NCBI GenBank assembly: GCA_946531785.1
Contig: CAMNAT010000074.1
Coordinates: forward strand, 1-8,218
DNA from: an uncultured Oscillospiraceae bacterium
Lineage (GTDB): Bacteria; Bacillota; Clostridia; UBA1381
Direction of reading: 5' to 3'
DNA length: 8,218 bases
Shown here: positions 1-4,357 of the stretch, one piece after another
Position numbering within the stretch: position 1 is the stretch's first letter
Layout of the letters: the number at the start of each line of letters is the position of its first letter
Notes under the pieces: model-generated
Databases searched by the model: none
Told to the model about the DNA's origin: nothing
What the model saw: the letters and a program-made list of their open reading frames with translations, nothing else
Translations under genes and position numbers: made by a program

Positions 1-87
1 CCCGCCGGATAAGAAAGCCATAACAGTTAAATATTTAATTGCTATCAGACAAATCCATTTTAGTGTATCGGACCGTTTTACCCTTAT

Positions 88-106
88 CCCTGCCGCCACA
101 GCAGGG
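88..106 (-). terminator. Hairpin after cassette B, possible terminator
   Basis: An 8-bp stem (CCCTGCCG / CAGCAGGG on the plus strand, one G-T pair, 3-nt loop) lies about 18 nt past the stop of the small cassette B protein. It is the only good hairpin between that stop and the left edge. No clear T-run follows it on the minus strand, while T-rich sequence lies on the other side (116-121), so it is not a textbook terminator in the required direction. The remaining 1-87 stretch shows no supported gene. Confidence 0.35.
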
Positions 107-123
107 CTTATCTCCCTTTTTGA

Positions 124-324
124 TCAGCTTCCGCTTGGTGTAGTGAATTGAAGAATATTCTTTACGCTTTCGACTCTTGCCTTATATTGAGCTGTAGACA
201 TAGTTCCGATCAAGGTTTGTACCTCATCCACATACTGGCGGTTTATCGTTGAGCTTGCTTCGGTAACGACATTCTCCGTAAGGAAGCTTGTTATTTTTAT
301 TGTTGGAATATTATATTTCATCAT
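124..324 (-). CDS. Small uncharacterised protein of cassette B (66 aa)
   Basis: This is a 66-residue protein with no signal peptide, membrane segment or cysteine; I do not recognise a characterised family. Its N-terminus reads MMKYNIPTIKITSF, followed by ENVV and a Ser/Ala-rich patch. The pattern Y-x-x-P-x-I-x-I-x-x-F-x-x-E-N-[IV]-V is shared with the 55-residue protein at 3340-3507. The C-terminal half looks helical and ends A-x-Y...V-x-x-V-K-N-I-L-x-F, matching the other protein's end (LEKVNAILTF), then adds a short TTPSGS tail. The start was chosen at 324 because GAGGAGG at 331-337 lies 6 nt upstream. The in-frame ATG at 339 would put that site inside the coding region. The next ATG at 321 (9-nt spacing) is equally possible. 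The gene begins 14 nt after the stop of the secreted protein at 339-989, so the two are surely co-transcribed. The existence of the gene is well supported by the paralog; its role is unknown. Confidence 0.75.
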   Translation of the reverse strand: MMKYNIPTIKITSFLTENVVTEASSTINRQYVDEVQTLIGTMSTAQYKARVESVKNILQFTTPSGS

Positions 325-330
325 ATCAAA

Positions 331-337
331 CCTCCTC
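331..337 (-). promoter_or_regulatory. Ribosome binding site deciding the small-protein start
   Basis: GAGGAGG on the minus strand overlaps the gap just after the TAA of the upstream secreted-protein gene and sits 6 nt before the tandem ATG ATG at 324/321. It argues against the ATG at 339, which overlaps the upstream stop and would translate through this site. Confidence 0.75.
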
Positions 338-338
338 A

Positions 339-989
339 TTATTGATAAGCATTTTCAGAACCAACCACATCGGGACTGAGGAATACTGAAACGGAGTCTA
401 TCTCATCCGCTTCGATCTCGTCAAGTTCAAAGATAAGCGTCAGATCTCCCTCACCCGATATCTTCGGAAGCTCTCTCCAATTATCTGCAAGATCAAATCC
501 GCCCCAAACCGTTTTCTCGCCATTATCATAACCCACTTTGAGGGATTTATAATTGCTAAACTCAGTTGCTTTAATGGTTTTATAAAATCCTGCGGTATAA
601 TATGTTATATCATTTTCTGTCGATGTTCCCGTATAAGACAGCCTCTTCATAGGAACATCGTTTTTTTGGGGGTCAGCATCAACACCAACATAGAAGTATG
701 TGCTTGTCGGCTCAACATTTTCACCGCCAAGCTTGACGGTATATTTACCGTAGTTCGGATTTGCCTGTATCAGGAAAGGCATCGTTGCATCAAATAAACC
801 GTCAGCCTGGTCTACATATACGACATTTCCACTACTGTCAGTTATGAGTACAGTAGAATAATCGCCTGCACCGGTCACTGTTGTCTCAGCGGCTGTTTTA
901 CCGCTATCTGTTGCTGCAGCATCCGCCAACGCGGTAACACTTAATGATAAAACTGTTATTGCCATCGCAAATGCCGCTAACTTTTTCAT
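339..989 (-). CDS. Secreted protein of cassette B (216 aa), uncharacterised
   Basis: This is a predicted exported protein of unknown function. Residues 1-22 form a clear Sec signal peptide: KK, a hydrophobic core, then ALA before DAAA, with likely cleavage after residue 22. A Thr/Ala/Gly-rich linker (about 25-44) leads into a beta-rich mature domain. There is no lipobox, LPxTG, dockerin or C-terminal membrane anchor, so it is probably released or held by a partner. It is a paralog of 3504-4145: both share TVLITD (46-51 here) followed by V-x-YV-x-QA, a G-x-YT-x-x-LG block (81-88), a YKSL-x-x-GY block (147-154), PKISGEG (175-181) followed by alternating hydrophobic strands, and a C-terminal V-x-x-F-x-S-x-x-V-x-G. 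Overall identity looks low, so the duplication is old. The start is supported by AAAGGAGG at 999-1006, 9 nt upstream. The small-protein gene follows 14 nt after the stop. Confidence 0.85.
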   Translation of the reverse strand: MKKLAAFAMAITVLSLSVTALADAAATDSGKTAAETTVTGAGDYSTVLITDSSGNVVYVDQADGLFDATMPFLIQANPNYGKYTVKLGGENVEPTSTYFYVGVDADPQKNDVPMKRLSYTGTSTENDITYYTAGFYKTIKATEFSNYKSLKVGYDNGEKTVWGGFDLADNWRELPKISGEGDLTLIFELDEIEADEIDSVSVFLSPDVVGSENAYQ

Positions 990-998
990 CTTCTAATT

Positions 999-1013
999 CC
1001 TCCTTTCTTTTTT
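999..1013 (-). promoter_or_regulatory. Ribosome binding site and conserved leader, cassette B
   Basis: The minus strand reads AAAAAAGAAAGGAGG, with 9 nt between it and the ATG at 989. The 14-nt core AAAAAAGAAAGGAG is identical to the leader in front of the paralogous gene at 4145 (4155-4168), although the surrounding non-coding DNA differs. Confidence 0.75.
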
Positions 1014-1015
1014 GC

Positions 1016-1043
1016 ATATATCAGCTATGGCATACTGATATAT
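1016..1043. promoter_or_regulatory. 28-bp dyad just upstream of the cassette B leader
   Basis: Perfect 9-bp inverted arms, ATATATCAG (1016-1024) and CTGATATAT (1035-1043), enclose a 10-nt centre that itself contains the small dyad TATG-G-CATA. It ends 3 nt before the ribosome-binding leader of the 339-989 gene. It could be a repressor or activator operator, or a hairpin in the 5' untranslated RNA. A possible -35-like TTGGAC overlaps its upstream side on the minus strand, but no convincing -10 box follows at the right distance, so I do not call a promoter. Confidence 0.5.
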
Positions 1044-1079
1044 TTGTCCAATTGCATTGACTTGATTTGCCTGTCTTGT

Positions 1080-1110
1080 TATATAAACGCTTATAATAAG
1101 CTTTTATATA
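1080..1110. repeat. 31-bp AT-rich imperfect dyad
   Basis: Arms of 15 bp (1080-1094 and 1096-1110) are complementary except at one position, around a single central base; the core is GCTTAT-A-ATAAGC. It lies between the fucU remnant and cassette B. It may be the terminator of the old fucose operon, since the minus-strand 3' side reads GTTTATATAAC, or a protein-binding site for cassette B. The sequence does not decide between these. Confidence 0.45.
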
Positions 1111-1156
1111 CATTTATTACACCCATCATAGATGATTTCACAGTTGTGTGCTTACA

Positions 1157-1396
1157 TCAGCAAACACCTTTTTTAATAATAATATTGGCATATAATGCTT
1201 TTTCGCCTGTCATGATAACAGCATATGCTTTTTTTGCACGCTTATAAAATTCAAAGCGTTCTATCATTTCCGGCTTTTCATTCGTATAGTTGCCCGTTAT
1301 TTCTTCATACACTTCCCATATGGGTGTGCTCACCGTATCGCCGGGCACCTTTTCCATAAGATATACAGGTTTTTGATAGGTATCAAGCGGAAACAT
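1157..1396 (-). pseudogene. fucU: L-fucose mutarotase (FucU) C-terminal remnant
   Basis: This encodes the last ~78 residues of an RbsD/FucU-family L-fucose mutarotase, which interconverts the alpha and beta anomers of L-fucose for the isomerase. Recognisable blocks are FPLDTYQKPVYLM, followed by VPGD and TPIW, then FEFYKRAKKAYAVIMTGE and the family ending N-I-[IL]-[IL]-KKGV. Full FucU proteins are about 140 residues, so roughly the first 60 are missing. The reading frame stays open upstream to an ATG at 1471, but residues before FPLDTY are only the out-of-frame reading of the fucI remnant. The break therefore lies near 1393-1400, where fucI sequence passes directly into fucU sequence. The ATG at 1396 is simply the first in the remaining part and has no good ribosome binding site. 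Presumably non-functional. Confidence 0.85.
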
Positions 1397-1427
1397 AATC
1401 CGCCGCCTGCGCGTCCTCAGTGCCGAA

Positions 1428-2393
1428 CTATGCCCATGCATGAGGTCTGTATACCTTCTCATCGGGTACATTGTGCATAGTTACGGGTATACGAAGCATT
1501 GAGCAAAGCGTTATAAGCTCCGCGCCTATATGTCCACCTATCGTTACGCCGTGATTTGCGCCCCAGTTTGCCATTACGCTGTATACATCCTTAAATGCGC
1601 CCTTACCCGTAAGTATCGGCGCGAACCATGTAGTCGGCCATGTCGGATCGGTGCGCTTGTCAAGCTTTTCATGTACATCATCAGGCAGTACACAGGTGTA
1701 GCCCTCCGCTATCTGGATAACGGGGCCTATCCCATCTACTATGTTTACTCTGAGCATCGTTACCGGCATTTCAGCCTGCGTCTTGAAATGGCTTGAGAAG
1801 CCGCCTGCTATCGCATTCTTGCCGAGCACCTCCTCATGCCAGCCCATTTCGTCAAGCTTATTGTTGCCGTAAAGTATATCGTTTACTATAATAGTGAACT
1901 TTGCGATAAACTCCCGGTCCTTATCCGCGGGGATATACTTTGATCTTGTTATTATCTCCGGGAAGCTTTTACCCTTATTCTTGTCAAAGCCTTCCTTGCA
2001 GCTTGACTTGATCCACGCAAGAGCCTTTTCGTACTCATCCTTATCGAATATTTCAAGGTTTATTCTTCTTAATATCTCCGTAAGGTCTATAAACTCCGCT
2101 CTTATGCCTAAATACTTCTGCATGAATGACATATCACAGTATGAACCCACGATACCCATCGCAACGCCGCCGAGGTTTACATATGCCTTGTCCTTCATCT
2201 GTCCTACAGCTATCGCGCCCTTTGCCCATAAGAGCATCTTCTCGGCTACATCAGCGGGAATCGTGTTATCGTCAATATCCTGCACGTCGTGACCATACAT
2301 TGAAAATGCGCCTATATGCAGACCGTTTAAGCGTCTGTTTGTAAGCACGCTTTTTATGTTATCGGACATATCCTCCAGGTACCACTCATTCAC
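1428..2393 (-). pseudogene. fucI: L-fucose isomerase (FucI) remnant, internally deleted
   Basis: FucI converts L-fucose to L-fuculose using Mn2+ and is about 590 residues; this open frame has 321. Residues ~28-199 (beginning AFSMYGHDVQD, with IPADV, LGGVAMGIVGS and GKNAIAGGF) match the N-terminal-middle part of FucI from about residue 155. The next residues jump to SSHF...PVTMLRVNIVDG...QIAEG...KRTDPTWPTTWFAP...YSVMANWGANHGV, which is the C-terminal domain. About 130-150 residues are missing at the joint near 1795-1805, in frame. By the E. coli numbering I recall, this removes metal ligands Glu337 and Asp361; the His of GANHG (residue 281 here, E. coli His528) remains. The N-terminal ~150 residues are absent: an in-frame TAA lies 24 nt before the GTG start. 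A TAG at 1428 interrupts the family's C-terminal AWNAFG motif; recognisable FGTEDAQAADY follows in frame before sequence passes into fucU. Certainly inactive as an isomerase. Confidence 0.9.
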
Positions 2394-2587
2394 AATTCCG
2401 TTTATCTGTTTTTAGATATACCGGATAGGGGTGGCAAAACGCAACCCTTACCCGATATGAGAAGAGAGAATTTGTATTTCATCAAACCAAAGTCGAGTCT
2501 GCTCATACACTTATCACAGGCAGGTTCGACTTCGGATAGAGGTATTAATGAGATTTGCACCCGGCATTTTATTCATCACCGGCGATG
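2394..2587. other. Non-coding gap with two hairpins after mgtC
   Basis: No gene is visible here. One imperfect hairpin at 2423-2453 has 13-nt arms (GGATAGGGGTGGC / GCAACCCTTACCC, two mismatches) and a 5-nt AAAAC loop. A second at 2490-2532 has 13-nt arms around a 17-nt loop. Neither is followed by a proper T-run on the minus strand, although TTTGGTTTGAT follows the second one and could serve as a weak terminator for the gene ending at 2588. I see no surviving N-terminal fucI coding sequence in this gap. Confidence 0.4.
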
Positions 2588-3268
2588 CTATAAGTTTGCC
2601 TTTATTTCAGCATCATATTCTATCAATGATACTATTTCATCCTCATTCATTGAATACGGAGCTTCAATTGAAAGCTTATAGTTTCTCGCGTTATCATTTC
2701 TAATTTTTCGTATTGATACATAATGTATAACTATACCATGCTCTTTTAACTTGTCTGCTATATGCTTTTGATAATTCTCTTCATGCACATCATATATACT
2801 TAAAGTTTTTGTGCTTGTTTTTTTTAATAATGGTATATTCAAGTGTAAAACCGTCTGAACAATGACCACAATAACAGTTGCCGCCCCGCCTGCAAGATAC
2901 ATTCCTGCTCCTATTGCCATTCCTATACCTGCAGTTGTCCAAACCCCTGCTGCAGTTGTAAGCCCTGTAATTGTGTTCTTATGAACAAAGATCATCCCTG
3001 CTCCAAGAAAACCTATCCCACTTACCACCTGTGCAGCTATACGCGACGGATCAGCCCCGCGAATGCCTCCGATCTCTTCGGATAAATCAAGGAAACTGTA
3101 TTTCGATAATATCATCATAAGCGCTGCTCCGCAAGCAACCAGACAATGTGTCCTTATTCCTGCTTCTTTTGATCTGTGTTTCCGCTCAAATCCAATAATC
3201 GCTCCACACAGTGCCGCTGCGATCAATCTTATGAACAGTTCTGCATTAAATATCAAACATTCTTTCAA
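2588..3268 (-). CDS. MgtC/SapB family membrane protein (226 aa)
   Basis: This is an integral membrane protein of the MgtC/SapB family, members of which are linked to growth at low Mg2+, acid tolerance and intracellular survival; the exact activity of this clade is not known. The family signature is clear: LFIRLIAAALCGAIIGFERK (11-30) with the conserved GxERxxxxKxAGIRTH (26-41), then DPSRIAAQVVSGIGFLGAG (73-91), and TGLTTAAGVWTTAGIGMAIG (101-120). These form about four to five hydrophobic segments up to ~residue 147. Residues ~155-226 form a soluble ACT-like tail, as in longer MgtC homologs. The start is TTG at 3268: an in-frame TAA lies 12 nt upstream and no ATG, GTG or other TTG intervenes. 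The ribosome binding site is weak (AGAAGGG, 12 nt away), suggesting low expression. It sits between cassette A and the fucose remnants, after a hairpin at 3293-3337. No Mg2+-sensing leader can fit in the 71-nt gap. Confidence 0.9.
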   Translation of the reverse strand: MKECLIFNAELFIRLIAAALCGAIIGFERKHRSKEAGIRTHCLVACGAALMMILSKYSFLDLSEEIGGIRGADPSRIAAQVVSGIGFLGAGMIFVHKNTITGLTTAAGVWTTAGIGMAIGAGMYLAGGAATVIVVIVQTVLHLNIPLLKKTSTKTLSIYDVHEENYQKHIADKLKEHGIVIHYVSIRKIRNDNARNYKLSIEAPYSMNEDEIVSLIEYDAEIKANL

Positions 3269-3292
3269 TTGTACTTCTTACCCTTCTCTGCA

Positions 3293-3337
3293 ATTTATTC
3301 TGCTATGCGGCAAGACGCACCGCATAGCAGGATAAAT
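3293..3337 (-). terminator. Strong hairpin between cassette A and mgtC
   Basis: A perfect 11-bp inverted repeat (CTGCTATGCGG at 3300-3310, CCGCATAGCAG at 3320-3330) with a 9-nt loop extends by one G-T and six A-T pairs into an 18-bp stem, beginning 2 nt after the stop of the small protein. The A-T flanks give an AATAAATT 3' side rather than a pure T-run, so it may be a bidirectional-type terminator, an mRNA 3'-end stabiliser or an attenuator before mgtC. Confidence 0.6.
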
Positions 3338-3339
3338 AA

Positions 3340-3507
3340 TTAAAAAGTCAGAATAGCATTGACTTTCTCAAGTCTGTCATAATCCAACCATGCTTTGTTT
3401 GTTTCTGCCGCAATCGCCGGCACCCAGTTATTTGTAGCACTAGACATCACTATATTTTCCTTATTGAATTTTGATATCTCAATCTGAGGCATTATATAAT
3501 TTTTCAT
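3340..3507 (-). CDS. Small uncharacterised protein of cassette A (55 aa)
   Basis: This is a 55-residue, Cys-free protein without signal peptide or membrane segment. It begins MKNYIMPQIEISKF, continues with ENIV and a short MSSATNN patch, and ends DRLEKVNAILTF. It shares Y4-x-x-P7-x-I9-x-I11-x-x-F14-x-x-E17-N18-[IV]-V20 with the protein at 124-324, and the C-terminal [LV]-E-x-V-x-x-IL-x-F also aligns, so the two are paralogs despite about ten residues' difference in length. The start is fixed by context: ATGA overlaps the TGA of the secreted-protein gene upstream, and GGAGG inside that gene's last codons (Gly-Gly-Thr) lies 9 nt before the ATG. Such overlap implies translational coupling. Small proteins with this kind of N-terminus occur, as far as I recall, as unannotated proteins in gut Clostridia, but I know of no assigned function. 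Confidence 0.75.
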   Translation of the reverse strand: MKNYIMPQIEISKFNKENIVMSSATNNWVPAIAAETNKAWLDYDRLEKVNAILTF

Positions 3508-4145
3508 TCGTCTGTACCTCCGTTACCTGCAACTTCATATGTCGAGAAATATAATGTTACATTCTTCTTGTACTTATCAGGAACATTATTTAACTGTATT
3601 GCAATTGTTATCGCACCGCCGCCTGATATTTTCGGAACTTCCAGTTTGCTCAACGGATATGCCATATATACCGTATCCTTATTCTCTTCATTAAATCCAA
3701 ACACTAATGAATTATACCCGGTAAGGACAACTGCATCTGCCTTGAATGCTGCGTTATGTGTGCCGTTTCCGTTATCAACAACTGCGCCTTCGCCCGTCAG
3801 TGCGTTAACCTGCACATCGGGAAGCTTGTCTGTTATTTCAAAGCTGATCTTATCTACAGTTTTTGCAGTTTCGTCAACATCGGTGTAGCCAAGTGCAAGC
3901 GTATATGTACCTGCCGGCGCGCCGGTTTTCATTGCAAAGCCGGTCGCTGCATTCAACGCACTACCGGCTTCTGCCTGGTTCACATACCATACATCATTCT
4001 TATTATCTGTTATGAGTACAGTTTTTACATTCTGCGCATCACTGGTTACTGTACCGTCATTGTATGTTGCTTTACTCTCAGCAAACGCTGTTGTTCCAAG
4101 CATTGCCATTGCAGCCAGTGCCAAGCATAATAAACTTTTCTTCAT
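3504..4145 (-). CDS. Secreted protein of cassette A (213 aa), uncharacterised
   Basis: This is a predicted exported protein of unknown function, paralogous to 339-989. The signal peptide covers residues 1-22 (KK, hydrophobic core, AFA before ES). The Cys at position 7 is inside the core and is not a lipobox. The mature part is beta-rich: TVLITD (42-47) with V-x-YV-x-QA, PAGTYTLALGY (77-87), a Gly/Asn-rich DNGNGTH turn (124-130), GYNSLVFGF (143-151), PKISGGG (171-177) followed by ITIAIQL, and VTLYFSTYEVAG near the end. No anchor, dockerin or catalytic motif is visible. Compared with cassette B, the spacing between the YT-x-x-LG and NSL blocks differs, while the flanking blocks align well. The start is supported by AAAGGAG at 4155-4161, 9 nt upstream. 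The stop overlaps the start of the small-protein gene, so the two are produced together. Possible roles include a surface or extracellular structural, binding or substrate protein; nothing here decides. Confidence 0.85.
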   Translation of the reverse strand: MKKSLLCLALAAMAMLGTTAFAESKATYNDGTVTSDAQNVKTVLITDNKNDVWYVNQAEAGSALNAATGFAMKTGAPAGTYTLALGYTDVDETAKTVDKISFEITDKLPDVQVNALTGEGAVVDNGNGTHNAAFKADAVVLTGYNSLVFGFNEENKDTVYMAYPLSKLEVPKISGGGAITIAIQLNNVPDKYKKNVTLYFSTYEVAGNGGTDE

Positions 4146-4154
4146 TATCCACGT

Positions 4155-4168
4155 CTCCTTTCTTTTTT
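4155..4168 (-). promoter_or_regulatory. Ribosome binding site and conserved leader, cassette A
   Basis: AAAAAAGAAAGGAG on the minus strand lies 9 nt before the ATG at 4145. The same 14 nt precede the paralogous gene at 989. Confidence 0.75.
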
Positions 4169-4201
4169 CGGATCTTGAAGTGCTAATATGTCTTTATTTG
4201 T

Positions 4202-4294
4202 TTTATTGTGATACTATCCCCTCTTCATCATTATTCCGCTCTCCTCTCTTTTAGGATTTTGTAATACACAATAGAATTTGCTATTTATTGTGAT
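4202..4294. promoter_or_regulatory. Repeated TTTATTGTGAT elements upstream of cassette A
   Basis: An 11-bp direct repeat, TTTATTGTGAT, occurs at 4202-4212 and 4284-4294. The second copy also pairs with an inverted half-site CACAATA at 4267-4273, giving 7-bp arms with a 12-nt spacer. Three half-sites in about 90 bp of the only intergenic region before cassette A suggest a regulator-binding region. The AT-rich composition makes chance repeats more likely than usual, and no clear -35/-10 pair could be fixed. Confidence 0.35.
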
Positions 4295-4306
4295 CTTTTA
4301 TATAAT

Positions 4307-4337
4307 AAAACCCACACACATGTGTGCATAAAGTTTT
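4307..4337 (-). terminator. Candidate terminator after the GH3 gene
   Basis: The palindrome CACACATGTGTG (4315-4326) is flanked by AAAAC (4307-4311) and GTTTT (4333-4337). On the minus strand it reads as a stem followed by GGGTTTTATTATAT, starting about 20 nt after the GH3 stop. The stem is imperfect outside the 12-bp core, so strength is uncertain, but position and T-rich tail fit termination of the GH3 transcript before cassette A. Confidence 0.5.
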
Positions 4338-4357
4338 GATTACTATAATGTACGCCC

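Noticed and set aside
1..21. Possible start of a downstream gene (ATG at 21, reading MAFLSGG to the edge)
   Set aside because: Seven codons only, with no ribosome binding site before it; unsupported.
1044..1075. Sigma-70 promoter with TTGGAC as the -35 box for cassette B
   Set aside because: The sequence 17 nt downstream (ATAGCT) is a poor -10 box; AT-rich DNA offers many equal alternatives.
1044..1247. Plus-strand frame 1044-1247, hydrophobic and Cys/Ile-rich
   Set aside because: It spans the dyad region and runs antisense into the fucU remnant, has no ribosome binding site, and its hydrophobicity reflects the AT-rich DNA.
1397..1471. N-terminal part of the longer frame 1157-1471 as part of a real protein
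   Set aside because: Residues before FPLDTY are the out-of-frame reading of fucI (whose own frame gives FGTEDAQAADY), so this extension is an artefact of the deletion joint.
1530..1796. Plus-strand open frames such as 1530-1796, 1894-2292, 3568-3888 and 7493-7789
   Set aside because: All lie opposite well-supported minus-strand genes or remnants, have no recognisable domains and lack good ribosome binding sites; they are antisense shadows.
2515..2540. GGTTCGAC as a tRNA T-arm
   Set aside because: The flanking 5-bp stem does not pair, and no acceptor, D-arm or anticodon arm can be found around it.
3269..3339. Mg2+ riboswitch or other structured leader for the MgtC gene
   Set aside because: The gap is only 71 nt, mostly occupied by a simple hairpin; no M-box architecture is possible.
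124..4145. Cassettes A and B as ends of a mobile element
   Set aside because: There is no transposase, integrase, terminal inverted repeat or target duplication, and the copies are far too diverged at DNA level to be recent element ends.
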